From the NCBI GenBank assembly GCA_017303455.1, contig JAFLBM010000024.1, positions 1 to 61,893 on the forward strand: a DNA stretch of 61,893 bases. Reading direction: 5' to 3'. The DNA is from Chitinophagales bacterium (GTDB lineage Bacteria > Bacteroidota > Bacteroidia > Chitinophagales > Chitinophagaceae). How positions within the stretch are numbered: the first letter of the stretch is position 1; every line of letters starts with the position of its first letter. The translations under genes and the position numbers were made by a program. The notes below the pieces were generated by a model, which ran no database searches, was not told the origin of the DNA, and worked only from the letters and a program-made list of their open reading frames with translations. Shown piece after piece: positions 15,008 through 24,175 of this stretch.

Positions 15008-16945
15008 TTACAATTTACCGTTCTTAATTTCTTCCACCACTCCCGGATCAAGCAGGGTCGTTATATCACCGAGGTTAGAAGTTTCTCCTTCTGCTATTTT
15101 TCGCAAAATGCGGCGCATGATCTTACCACTTCTTGTTTTGGGCAGGCCGCTGACGAATTGAATTTTATCCGGCTTGGCAATCGGCCCGATGATACGGGTT
15201 ACGGTTTGTAAAATATCCAGGCGGGTCATATTTTCATCGCCATGCATGTGTTCATAGATCACAAAGGCATAGACTCCCTGCCCTTTCACATCATGCGGGT
15301 AACCTACCACCGCACTTTCCACCACACCGGCATGCATATTAATAGCATTCTCCACTTCAGCAGTACCCAAACGGTGACCGCTAACATTCAATACATCATC
15401 CACACGACCGGTGATACGATAATTACCCTGTTCATCTTTCAGTGCACCATCACCGGTGAAATATAAATTATCGTAGGTAGCAAAATAATTGGTCCGGCAC
15501 CGTTCATGATCTCCATAGGTAGTTCTTAATATACCCGGCCAGGGTGCCTTGATACAAAGATTTCCTTTGAGTAACCCGTTCTCATCTTTCTCTGTCACTT
15601 CTTTTCCATTCTCATCCACCAACACAGGTTGTATGCCCGGCATAGGCAAAGTGGCCCAGGATGGTTTGGCGGGAGTAACACCGGCTAAATTCGATATCAG
15701 GCATGCACCGGTTTCTGTTTGCCACCAGGTATCCACGATCGGGCAATTCTTCTTACCAATATTTTCATCATACCAATGCCAGGCTTCTTCGTTGATCGGC
15801 TCTCCAACTGTTCCCAGTACTTTCAGCGTTGAAAGATCTTTATTCTTTAAGGGCTCCAGGCCAAAACCCATCAATGAACGGATTGCCGTAGGTGCTGTAT
15901 AAAGAATATTTACTTTGTGCCGGTCAATAATATCCCAGAAACGCCCTGCATCCGGCCAGGTGGGAATACCTTCAAACATCACCGAAGTGGCACCGGCACT
16001 CAATGGGCCATATAATATATAACTATGACCGGTGATCCATCCAATATCGGCTGTGCAGAAATGGATATCACCGGGATTATACTGGAATACATTGACAAAT
16101 GTGTAATTAGCCCAGATCATATACCCGGCTGTACTGTGCACTACTCCTTTGGGTTTGCCGGTGCTCCCCGATGTATATAATATGAACAACGGATCTTCCG
16201 CATCCATTTCTTCTGCGGGGAAGGAAACTTTTCCTTCTTTCTCCACTTGTTGCTCGGCATGTTCCATTTCATCTTCCCACCACACATCTCTTCCTTTGAG
16301 CATGGAGACAGGAGTTCTTGTTCTTGTGTAAACAATTACTTTCTTCACCGTTCTGTTACCGATCAGTGCATCATCGATCACACTTTTTAATGGGATGTCT
16401 TTACCTCCACGATAAGCCCCGTCGCAGGTAACAATAAATTCTGCATTGGCATCATACAACCTGTCGGCAATACTTTGTGCAGAGAAACCACCGAAGATCA
16501 CACTGTGAATAGCCCCGATACGGGCACAACCCAATACAGCATAAGCCAGCTCGGGCACCATACCCATATAGATACAAACACGATCTCCTTTCTTTACCCC
16601 GTTATTAATTAATACCTGTGCAAACTGGCAAACCCTTTTGTGCAACCGGTTATAGGTAACCACCCTCACTCGTTCCTCCGGGTTATTCGGCTCCCAGATG
16701 ATGGCTGGTTTATCACCCATTGCTGCCAGGTGCCTGTCGATACAATTCTCGGTGATATTCAACTTGCCGCCTTTGAACCATTCCACTTTTGGTTCTTTAA
16801 AATTCCATTCCAGCACTTTATCCCATTTCTTTCTCCATGTAAAATGTTCGGCAACGGAGCCCCAGAATTCTTCGGGTTCGTTTACACTTACACGATAAGC
16901 CATTTCGTACTGGTCCATGCTGCGTATCTGGTAGGGATATGACAT
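15008..16945 (-). CDS. acs: Acetyl-CoA synthetase
   Basis: Activates acetate with ATP and CoA through acetyl-AMP. The adenylate-forming P-loop YTSGSTGKPKG lies at 257-267, followed by the A5-type segment DTWWQTETG and the hinge GRVDDVLNVSGHRLGTAEVE. The catalytic lysine is K608 in PKTRSGKIMRR, the site acetylated to regulate many Acs proteins. Length 645 aa is typical. It is divergent from an MFS carrier gene, which suggests (but does not prove) joint use in organic-acid metabolism. Confidence 0.96.
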   Translation of the reverse strand: MSYPYQIRSMDQYEMAYRVSVNEPEEFWGSVAEHFTWRKKWDKVLEWNFKEPKVEWFKGGKLNITENCIDRHLAAMGDKPAIIWEPNNPEERVRVVTYNRLHKRVCQFAQVLINNGVKKGDRVCIYMGMVPELAYAVLGCARIGAIHSVIFGGFSAQSIADRLYDANAEFIVTCDGAYRGGKDIPLKSVIDDALIGNRTVKKVIVYTRTRTPVSMLKGRDVWWEDEMEHAEQQVEKEGKVSFPAEEMDAEDPLFILYTSGSTGKPKGVVHSTAGYMIWANYTFVNVFQYNPGDIHFCTADIGWITGHSYILYGPLSAGATSVMFEGIPTWPDAGRFWDIIDRHKVNILYTAPTAIRSLMGFGLEPLKNKDLSTLKVLGTVGEPINEEAWHWYDENIGKKNCPIVDTWWQTETGACLISNLAGVTPAKPSWATLPMPGIQPVLVDENGKEVTEKDENGLLKGNLCIKAPWPGILRTTYGDHERCRTNYFATYDNLYFTGDGALKDEQGNYRITGRVDDVLNVSGHRLGTAEVENAINMHAGVVESAVVGYPHDVKGQGVYAFVIYEHMHGDENMTRLDILQTVTRIIGPIAKPDKIQFVSGLPKTRSGKIMRRILRKIAEGETSNLGDITTLLDPGVVEEIKNGKL

Positions 16946-17108
16946 AACAATCTTAATTAGATGCTTGAGTAATTACTGAAGCATAAATTTACTGAACTGT
17001 TGTTAAACCCTGCTCACTTTGCTGGCAACGTTCCCGGTAAAATTGTTTTATCATTTTTTATAAATGCCTATCTTACCCCACAGAACATCTTATCACTAAT
17101 AACTAACG

Positions 17109-18644
17109 ATGAAACCAACGACCATACGAAGTGTGATTGCTGCTTCCTCTGTAGGTACCATGATCGAGTGGTACGATTTCTACATCTTCGGCATGCTTGC
17201 CAAAACCATTTCCACCCAATTCTTTCCCGAAGGAAATGCCACAGCCGCTTTGCTCAGTACCCTGGCCATATTCGCTGCAGGTTTTATTGTGCGTCCTTTT
17301 GGTGCACTGGTCTTTGGGCGGTTGGGTGACCTGATCGGCAGAAAATATACTTTCCTGCTTACGCTGGTGTTAATGGGGGGCTCCACCTTCCTGATCGGGC
17401 TGGTGCCGGGTTATAAATCCATTGGCATTGCAGCTCCTTTGCTGGTATTATTATTAAGACTGATACAAGGTTTGGCACTCGGTGGTGAATATGGCGGTGC
17501 TGCTACTTATGTGGCCGAACATTCGCCAGCACATAAAAGAGGGTTTTACACCAGTTGGATTCAAACAACAGCTACTCTGGGATTATTTGTTGCATTAGGG
17601 GTTATCATGCTGGTGAAACTAAATATGCCTGATGATGCATTCAATGCAGAATGGGGTGGCTGGCGTTACCCGTTCTGGATATCTATCTTATTGGTGATTG
17701 TTTCCGTGTATATCCGGTTAAAAATGTCGGAGTCGCCGTTGTTCTCCAAACTAAAATCGGAAGGAAAAACATCAACCAATCCTTTAAAAGAAAGTTTCCG
17801 GCACAAAGCCAATTTTAAAATGGTGCTGATGGCGTTGTTTGGGGCAGTGATGGGACAGGGTGTTGTCTGGTACACCGGCCAGTTCTATGCACAAAGTTTT
17901 TTAGAGAACTCCTGCAAACTGGAATTTGAACAAAGCCGCACCATTATGTTATGGGCTATTGCTTTTGCCACGCCATTCTTTGTATTCTGGGGATGGCTGA
18001 GTGATAAGATCGGGAGGAAATGGATCATGATGGCGGGGATGCTATTGGCGATTGTTACTTACAGGCCGATTTTCAATACGTTCTTGAAAGACACAACTAT
18101 AAATGAGTCATTTAAAGATATGGTGATTACATCCCCTGAAAGAACAAGCTTTAAATTAACTGATAAGAAAGATACAATTGTGACATACACAATTCAAAAC
18201 ATTACTAACGAAGCAGGTACATTAACTTTTGACATGGTAGGGACTGACACAGTTTATTCTGAAACAAATGTTATTGCTGCCAGTAAACAAGGGAATCAAT
18301 CTCTTGAGTTCAAAAATAAAAAACTCTCACAAGGTCTTTATTGGAAATTCATCGGTCTTGTTTTCCTACTAATATTATATGTAACGATGGTCTACGGCCC
18401 CATCGCTGCTTTCTTAGTTGAAATGTTCCCCACCAAGATCCGGTACACATCCATGAGCTTGCCTTATCATATCGGCAATGGTGTGTTTGGGGGGTTAGTC
18501 CCTTTCATTGGTTTATTACTGACCACTTCCTTTCCCTCCGATCCGCTGGTGGGATTATGGTACCCGATCGGTATTGCTGCTCTATGCCTGCTGATCGGCA
18601 GCATTTACCTGAGAAATAAAATCGACGAAAACGTAGAAGATTAA
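17109..18644 (+). CDS. MFS transporter of the metabolite:H+ symporter (MHS) family with an inserted loop domain
   Basis: Twelve-helix MFS carrier. MHS-family marks are WYDFYIFGM near the start, motif A GRLGDLIGRKY (70-80), RLIQGLALGGEYGGAATYVA (117-136) and WGWLSDKIGRKW. Homologues carry dicarboxylates, betaine, proline or shikimate; the substrate here is unknown. Residues about 325-408 are a hydrophilic stretch between helices 8/9 and the next (SFKDMVITSPERTSFKLTDK ... FKNKKLSQ), absent from classical members and AT-rich compared with the rest (18081-18332). It would probably project outside the membrane. Confidence 0.88.
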   Translation: MKPTTIRSVIAASSVGTMIEWYDFYIFGMLAKTISTQFFPEGNATAALLSTLAIFAAGFIVRPFGALVFGRLGDLIGRKYTFLLTLVLMGGSTFLIGLVPGYKSIGIAAPLLVLLLRLIQGLALGGEYGGAATYVAEHSPAHKRGFYTSWIQTTATLGLFVALGVIMLVKLNMPDDAFNAEWGGWRYPFWISILLVIVSVYIRLKMSESPLFSKLKSEGKTSTNPLKESFRHKANFKMVLMALFGAVMGQGVVWYTGQFYAQSFLENSCKLEFEQSRTIMLWAIAFATPFFVFWGWLSDKIGRKWIMMAGMLLAIVTYRPIFNTFLKDTTINESFKDMVITSPERTSFKLTDKKDTIVTYTIQNITNEAGTLTFDMVGTDTVYSETNVIAASKQGNQSLEFKNKKLSQGLYWKFIGLVFLLILYVTMVYGPIAAFLVEMFPTKIRYTSMSLPYHIGNGVFGGLVPFIGLLLTTSFPSDPLVGLWYPIGIAALCLLIGSIYLRNKIDENVED

Positions 18645-18653
18645 ACGCATACT

Positions 18654-18899
18654 ATGAATAACCTCAAAAGAGCCCTTGGTTTCATCTGGTTCATTGTAGC
18701 CCCATCTGTTATTTATTTCCTCGTTGACCGGGCTATTGTTCATATTGACCCTGCCGGGAAAAAAGACATCAATAACCCGGTGATCTGGGTTATCATTATC
18801 GGCATTTTCACCCCCATTGCCATCGGCCTGATGATCTTTGGCTGGTATGCCATTAAAGGAGAATATGACCACCTGCCGGAGAGTTCAGAAGAATTATAG
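18654..18899 (+). CDS. Small two-helix membrane protein next to MFS carrier
   Basis: 81 residues with two hydrophobic segments (about 8-25 and 43-67) separated by a polar loop, ending in an acidic tail. It starts 9 bp after the carrier's stop codon and must be co-transcribed. The layout recalls small accessory proteins paired with carriers, but no family function is known to me; a DUF6814-type assignment from memory is possible and unverified. Confidence 0.75.
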   Translation: MNNLKRALGFIWFIVAPSVIYFLVDRAIVHIDPAGKKDINNPVIWVIIIGIFTPIAIGLMIFGWYAIKGEYDHLPESSEEL

Positions 18900-18941
18900 G
18901 ATTATATAGAAAATATTTTACAATCTTTAAACAATCCGGGC

Positions 18942-18971
18942 TTGGTCATGTTATAAAGACTGATAATTTTG
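18942..18971 (+). promoter_or_regulatory. Promoter of the type I secretion-like operon
   Basis: TTG (18942-18944), exactly 19 nt, then TAATTTTG (18964-18971): a full match to the Bacteroidota consensus, ending 7 nt before the ATG at 18979. It supports the small ORF as a genuine first gene of the operon. Confidence 0.65.
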
Positions 18972-18978
18972 CAGCGGA

Positions 18979-19266
18979 ATGAAAAAGATTGCACTATTCA
19001 TATTGATCCTCTTTGCAGCCGTACAAACCTTACCGGCTGTGCAGTCCTTTTTCAGCGAAAGCAAGGCCCTGATCTTCAACGTGGATGAAGAAAAGAACAC
19101 CGACAAGACCTGTATAGACGAAACCAAAGAGAAAAAAGAATTCCCCGGCAACCATTTCTTGTCAATTGTTTTGTCATTAAAACTGAATACAGCCTTTCAC
19201 CTGGCTGAAAATATTCTTGCTCCTCCCTGTCTCGAAAAAAATACGCCGCCACCTAATTTTTGTTAA
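18979..19266 (+). CDS. Small exported protein with C-terminal PPPN motif
   Basis: 95 residues. A signal-like hydrophobic start (MKKIALFILILFAAVQTLPA) precedes an acidic/basic middle (DEEKNTDKTCIDETKEKKE) and a second hydrophobic patch (HFLSIVLSLKL). The end is LEKNTPPPNFC. The consensus promoter sits right in front and the ABC-transporter gene follows after 75 bp. The PPPN ending recurs in the 129-aa protein at 31910-32299; I recall similar small Bacteroidota proteins near transporter operons, unverified. It could be an accessory or a substrate of the secretion machinery, but nothing shows this directly. Confidence 0.6.
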   Translation: MKKIALFILILFAAVQTLPAVQSFFSESKALIFNVDEEKNTDKTCIDETKEKKEFPGNHFLSIVLSLKLNTAFHLAENILAPPCLEKNTPPPNFC

Positions 19267-19341
19267 TCAATCTTGCTGATTGTTCATGGTATGCCCTGCA
19301 TACCCTTATCCTTTTATAACTGGTTAATCAAAAAATAATTT

Positions 19342-21006
19342 ATGCCTTCTGTAAAAAGTCCGGTAGCAAGAATTCTTGACCTCGTCAAACTGGAACGGAA
19401 AGAAATAACAGCCGTTTATTTCTATGCGATCCTGAATGGCCTGATACAACTTTCCTTACCACTCGGGGTACAAGCTATAGTTGGCTTTGTACTCGGCGGA
19501 TCAATGAGAGCTTCCCTGGTCATATTGATCGGCCTGGTAGTTGCTGGTGTGCTTGCCGCCGGCATGATGCAGGTAAACCAAATGAAGATCATTGAGAAAA
19601 TCCAGCAAAAAATATTTGTGCGTTATGCATTTGCATTTGCTGAGCATATACCCCGGCTGGACCTGAAAAAAACAGACGCCATTTATTTACCTGAATTAGT
19701 CAACCGCTTTTTTGATATCCCGGTTTTGCAGAAAAGCCTGTCTAAAATATTACTGGAGATCCCAACTGCCAGTATACAGATATTATTTGGCCTCATCCTG
19801 CTGTCATTCTACCATCCTGCGTTTATCCTCTTTGGACTGGTACTCATTTTATTGCTCTGGCTCATTCTCCGGTATACGGGCAGTTCCGGTTTACAAACCA
19901 GCCTGAATGAAAGTATGTACAAATACCGGGTGGCCGGGTGGCTGGAGGAAATGGCCCGGGTAATTAAATCCATCAAGCTGGCTAAATCTAATTCGCTTCA
20001 CCTGAAAAAAACAGACGAAGCAGTGATCGGCTACCTTGATGCCCGTAACAGTCATTTTAAAATATTATTGTTTCAATACAATGTACTTGTTGTATTTAAA
20101 ACAGTTATCACCGCTGCCATGCTCATCGTCGGAACACTGTTGTTAGTGAACCAGCAACTGAATATCGGCCAGTTCATTGCCGGCGAGATTGTAATATTAC
20201 TGGTGTTAAACTCTGTGGAAAAGCTGATCATCAACCTGGGCAGTGTGTATGATACACTGACCTCGGTGGAGAAGATCGCCAAACTGACAGATAAGCCGGC
20301 TGAATCAAGTGGTACAATCCAATTACCTGCAGTTGAAAAAGGGCTGGTATTAGAAATGAAAGAAGTGAGCTTTAGTTATAATGATGAAAAGGATGTCCTG
20401 CAAAATGTTTCTCTGAAAATAAAAAGTGGCGAAAAGGTTTGTATCAGCGGTAAAGACAGCTCGGGCAAATCCACTTTACTGCGTTTAATGGCTGGTGCCT
20501 ATACAGATTTTAAAGGTGCTATTCTTCTGGATGAAGTGCCGCTGGGTAATTATGATTTGTCTTCTCTGCGGTCCCAAACAGGCGTCTTACTCAGCCAGCA
20601 GGATATTTTTCATGGCACTTTATGGGAAAATATTTCACTCGGCAACCCCTCAGTGACCCTGGAATCGGTAATTCACTGCGCCACAAAAGCCGGTCTTAAC
20701 GATTTTATAGCCTCCCTTAAAAACGGTTATGATACCATAATTGATCCCACAGGGAAACGGTTGCCGAGAAATGTTATTCATAAAATTTTACTGGTGCGGG
20801 CACTATCGGGCAAACCCAGGCTCCTGTTGCTGGAAGAACCCTGGATGAATAATGAAAACGGTTATCGCCGCTCGATCATGGAACTACTGGAAGAAATCAA
20901 AAATTGCACAATCGTAGTTGTTAGTAATGATGAAGAGTTTAGCAAACGTTGCGATAAAATCATACAGATCAATAACGGGACAACTGATACCATCAATAAC
21001 AGCTAA
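19342..21006 (+). CDS. ABC exporter (TM + ATPase) with degenerate ATPase motifs
   Basis: Residues 1-310 form an exporter-type six-helix membrane domain; 330-554 is the nucleotide-binding domain. Walker A is intact (GKDSSGKST, 370-378) and the Q-loop is present (LLSQQDIF). The LSGGQ signature is missing, replaced by GKRLPRNVIHK (471-481). Walker B ends LLLLEEP with Glu instead of Asp (498) but the catalytic Glu (499) kept. The switch His is absent (VVSNDEEF, Asn529). There is no C39 peptidase domain. With HlyD and TolC partners following, it is the inner-membrane part of a type I secretion-like exporter; substrate unknown. Confidence 0.85.
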   Translation: MPSVKSPVARILDLVKLERKEITAVYFYAILNGLIQLSLPLGVQAIVGFVLGGSMRASLVILIGLVVAGVLAAGMMQVNQMKIIEKIQQKIFVRYAFAFAEHIPRLDLKKTDAIYLPELVNRFFDIPVLQKSLSKILLEIPTASIQILFGLILLSFYHPAFILFGLVLILLLWLILRYTGSSGLQTSLNESMYKYRVAGWLEEMARVIKSIKLAKSNSLHLKKTDEAVIGYLDARNSHFKILLFQYNVLVVFKTVITAAMLIVGTLLLVNQQLNIGQFIAGEIVILLVLNSVEKLIINLGSVYDTLTSVEKIAKLTDKPAESSGTIQLPAVEKGLVLEMKEVSFSYNDEKDVLQNVSLKIKSGEKVCISGKDSSGKSTLLRLMAGAYTDFKGAILLDEVPLGNYDLSSLRSQTGVLLSQQDIFHGTLWENISLGNPSVTLESVIHCATKAGLNDFIASLKNGYDTIIDPTGKRLPRNVIHKILLVRALSGKPRLLLLEEPWMNNENGYRRSIMELLEEIKNCTIVVVSNDEEFSKRCDKIIQINNGTTDTINNS

Positions 21007-21016
21007 ATAAGTAATC

Positions 21017-22327
21017 ATGAATACTATTACTATACAATCTTATTCCCATGTATACCTGCAGGGCAAAAACAGCCGGGTAAAAATCTGGTTCTTTATTTGC
21101 GGGCTGGTTTTTATCATCTTTTTATTCTTACCCTGGACACAAAATGTAAGAGCAAAAGGCACCGTTACTACCCTATACCAGGACCAGCGGCCGCAGCAGG
21201 TGAATACGATCATTGGCGGCCGGGTGATGAAATGGTATATCAAAGAAGGTGATTATGTGCAGGCTGGTGACACACTGGTGCAGCTTACCGAGGTGAAAAC
21301 CGATTATCTCGATCCTGCTTTGCTCGAACGTACCAAAGAACAATTGACAGGCAAACAACAGTCAGTTGAATACTATAAAAACAAAGTAACAGTGACCGGT
21401 CAGCAGATCGGGGCAATCAATACCGGTTTACAGTTAAAATTAGACCAGTTGACAAATAAGCTGGGACAGTTGCGGCTGAAAGTGCAGGCTGATAGTGCAG
21501 ATGCTGCTGCTGCCAACAATGATTATACCATCGCCGGCAAACAATATGAACGGCAGAAGGCCATGTATGACAGCGGACTGGTGTCACTAACGCAATTGGA
21601 GATCCGGAACCAGCAGTTTCAGAATGCACTGGCAAAAAAGATCAGTGCTGAGAATAAACTCGCCAACAGCAAACAGGATCTCACCATCACCCGCATAGAA
21701 ATGAATGCCCTGCAACAGGAGAACATTGAGAAAGTGACCAAGGCACAGGGTGACCAGTTTCAGTCACTCACCCAGATTGCCAGCGGAGAAGCAGATGTGG
21801 CGAAACTTGAAAATCTTTATGCCAGTTATAATATCCGTAATGGGATGTACTATATCCTGGCTTCACAAAGCGGCCAGGTCGTGAAGGCACAAAAAGCCGG
21901 TATCGGTGAATTTGTAAAAGATGGTGACATGATCGCAGAGATCGTACCGGATAAAATACAGTATGCTGTTGAGCTTTTTGCAGAACCCCTGGATCTTCCC
22001 CTGTTAAGAGCAGGTCAGAAAGTACGTTTCCTGTTTGATGGTTTTCCGGCCATCGTATTCAGTGGCTGGCCCAATGCTTCTTCCGGCACATTTGGAGGTG
22101 AGATTGTGGCGGTTGAAAGCAATGTAAGTGTAAATGGAAAATTCCGGGTACTGGTAAAAGAAGACCCTGATGATAAACCCTGGCCCAAAGAGTTAAAGAT
22201 CGGTGCCGGTGCACAAGGTATTACCCTCTTAAAAGATGTACCGGTGTGGTATGAGTTATGGCGCAATATCAATGGCTTTCCGCCGGATTATTATACATCA
22301 ACAGAGACAAACAAAAAAGTAAAATGA
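21017..22327 (+). CDS. HlyD-type membrane fusion protein
   Basis: A single N-terminal membrane helix (about 24-40, WFFICGLVFIIFLFLPW) is followed by a biotinyl-lipoyl half (GGRVMKWYIKEGDYVQAGDT), a long alpha-helical hairpin (about 95-275) and the second lipoyl half with beta-barrel region (LASQSGQVVKAQKAGIGEFV). 436 aa is typical. It bridges the inner-membrane ABC protein and the TolC-like channel. It starts 10 bp after the ABC gene and overlaps the tolC-like gene by 4 bp. Confidence 0.9.
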   Translation: MNTITIQSYSHVYLQGKNSRVKIWFFICGLVFIIFLFLPWTQNVRAKGTVTTLYQDQRPQQVNTIIGGRVMKWYIKEGDYVQAGDTLVQLTEVKTDYLDPALLERTKEQLTGKQQSVEYYKNKVTVTGQQIGAINTGLQLKLDQLTNKLGQLRLKVQADSADAAAANNDYTIAGKQYERQKAMYDSGLVSLTQLEIRNQQFQNALAKKISAENKLANSKQDLTITRIEMNALQQENIEKVTKAQGDQFQSLTQIASGEADVAKLENLYASYNIRNGMYYILASQSGQVVKAQKAGIGEFVKDGDMIAEIVPDKIQYAVELFAEPLDLPLLRAGQKVRFLFDGFPAIVFSGWPNASSGTFGGEIVAVESNVSVNGKFRVLVKEDPDDKPWPKELKIGAGAQGITLLKDVPVWYELWRNINGFPPDYYTSTETNKKVK

Positions 22328-23805
22328 GGCCCTATAAAAAATACAGAACCTATCAATGGCTGCGCAACAGAAACCAGCAGCGGGGTAAGATCATTATGGT
22401 CATAAGTGTATTACTACTCCTGCTTTTTTCATCAAAGCTGTCTATCGCCCAGGATTCAATACCGGGTAAAACCCTTTCTGCTGACCAGGTACTGGAGATT
22501 GTGAAAAAATACCACCCCGTAGCCATGCAGGCTGATATTCTTGTGGAGAAAGCAAAAGCAGATGTAACCATTGCCAGGGGCGGATTTGATCCTTATATAA
22601 AGAATGAATCGGCGCAGAAAACCTTTGATGGCACCGATTACTATTATTATAACCGTCCTGAACTGACAATACCCACCTGGTTTGGTGTCGAAATAAGCGG
22701 AGGTACCGAATTTCTTTCCGGCAACCGGACCGACCCTGTTGATACAAAAGGAGAAACCAATTTTGCCGGCATCAGCATCCCGTTGGCAAAGAATTTACTG
22801 ATGGATAAACGCCGGGCTGCTTTACAAACGGCTAAAATATTCCGGGAGGCTTCCGCTGTTGAAAAAAGAAATATACTGAACAACCTGCTGCTGGATGCGG
22901 TGAAGACGTACTGGAGCTGGGTACTATATTACCAGCAGTACAAAATTTTGTCGGAAGCTGTTATGGTGAATGAGCAAAGAGTGGCATTTGTTAAAACAGC
23001 TTTCCGTTTGGGTGACAGACCTGCTATTGATACTACGGAAGCTATCGCACAGTTGCAGAATTTTGAGCTACTAAAGACGAAAGCATGGCTGGATTTTCAA
23101 AATACAGGGCTGGAACTTTCGGTTTTTCTCTGGGCCACAAATAGTACCCCCTACTATCTCCCCACAGATGTAATTCCGGAAGAAAGCAGCCCTATGCCTG
23201 CTATTGGCGAAGCCATTTTGCCGGAATTAACCAGTTTGCTGGAGCTGGCAAAGAAAAACCATCCGGAGTTACTGATCTATGATTACAAACTGGATGTTTT
23301 AGCAGTGGAGAAAAAATTGAAGTTCCAGGAATTATTACCAACCATCAACTTCAGTTATAATCAGCTGGGCAGGGGATATGATCTGCTGAAAACTACCCGG
23401 GCACCTTTATTTGAAAATAATTTCCGGTATGGTCTTTCGCTGGGAATACCTCTCCGGCTTTCAGAAGGAAGGGGGGAGTTCAGGAAAGCGAAATTGAAAA
23501 TTGCAGAAACCCGTTTACAATTCAACCAGAAACAATGGGAGATTGAAACAAAGGTCAGAAGTTATTTTAATGAATTACTGGCACTGAAAACCCAGGTATC
23601 CTTACAGGAAAAAGCCTATAAGAATTACCTGGCATTACAAAGAGGTGAAGAGATCCGTTTTCAATCGGGGGAAAGCTCTTTATTCCTGGTTAATGCCCGG
23701 GAAACTAAAACGCTGGAAGCATTGCAAAAACTACAGGAACTAAAAGCCAGTTATTTCAAAGCCGAAAATACGCTTAAATGGGCTGCCGGCATTTTAGGCA
23801 GCTGA
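22324..23805 (+). CDS. TolC-like outer-membrane channel protein
   Basis: A long N-terminal segment with a signal (RGKIIMVISVLLLLLFSSKL ... IAQ) is followed by TolC-family helical repeats (LSADQVLEIVKKYHPVAMQA; the second half begins ELTSLLELAKKNHPELLIYD). The start at 22324 (MRPYKK) is chosen because it overlaps the HlyD stop as ATGA; an upstream in-frame ATG at 22258 lies deep in the HlyD gene. It completes a three-part exporter. Confidence 0.9.
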   Translation: MRPYKKYRTYQWLRNRNQQRGKIIMVISVLLLLLFSSKLSIAQDSIPGKTLSADQVLEIVKKYHPVAMQADILVEKAKADVTIARGGFDPYIKNESAQKTFDGTDYYYYNRPELTIPTWFGVEISGGTEFLSGNRTDPVDTKGETNFAGISIPLAKNLLMDKRRAALQTAKIFREASAVEKRNILNNLLLDAVKTYWSWVLYYQQYKILSEAVMVNEQRVAFVKTAFRLGDRPAIDTTEAIAQLQNFELLKTKAWLDFQNTGLELSVFLWATNSTPYYLPTDVIPEESSPMPAIGEAILPELTSLLELAKKNHPELLIYDYKLDVLAVEKKLKFQELLPTINFSYNQLGRGYDLLKTTRAPLFENNFRYGLSLGIPLRLSEGRGEFRKAKLKIAETRLQFNQKQWEIETKVRSYFNELLALKTQVSLQEKAYKNYLALQRGEEIRFQSGESSLFLVNARETKTLEALQKLQELKASYFKAENTLKWAAGILGS

Positions 23806-23831
23806 ATACATAAACAATAAAACACTTTTGT

Positions 23832-24107
23832 ATGAAATGCCCGAATTGTGAATCCTTACTAATTATGTCGGAGAGACAAGGTATAGAAATTGATTATTGC
23901 CCCACCTGCCGGGGAGTGTGGCTGGACCGGGGCGAGCTGGATAAGATTATAGAAAAATCAATGGCTGCGGAAAAAACACAGCAAACAAAGCCCCATGACA
24001 GCAAAGGGTATAAAAAAGAGTATGATGACGATGATGAATATCAAAAAAGAAATTATCAGCAAAAAAGAAAAGGTGGTTTCCTTGGAAATTTGTTTGACTT
24101 CGATTAA
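23832..24107 (+). CDS. Zinc-ribbon (zf-TFIIB) protein
   Basis: 91 residues. The N-terminal half is a TFIIB-type zinc ribbon: CPNC (3-6) and CPTC (27-30) with the family sequence GVWLDRGELDKI. The C-terminal half is charged and low complexity (EYDDDDEYQKRNYQQKRKGG) and ends FLGNLFDFD. Function unknown for the family. It follows the tolC-like gene by 26 bp, possibly at the end of the same transcript. Confidence 0.85.
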   Translation: MKCPNCESLLIMSERQGIEIDYCPTCRGVWLDRGELDKIIEKSMAAEKTQQTKPHDSKGYKKEYDDDDEYQKRNYQQKRKGGFLGNLFDFD

Positions 24108-24175
24108 TTAGCCTGTTGCGAATCATTTTTGTGCTAACTTGAACATGGCCGTTAAGCCGGCCTAAAACTCACCGC

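Noticed and set aside
16946..17108. Possible regulatory operator between acs and the MFS gene
   Set aside because: The only promoter-like sequence (TAAATTTA towards acs) is one base off the -7 consensus and has no -33 partner; no dyad symmetry worth reporting.
18979..19266. Considered as a bacteriocin-type precursor for the adjacent exporter
   Set aside because: No double-glycine leader is visible, the N-terminus is a Sec-like hydrophobic segment, and the ABC protein lacks a C39 peptidase; kept only as a small exported protein.
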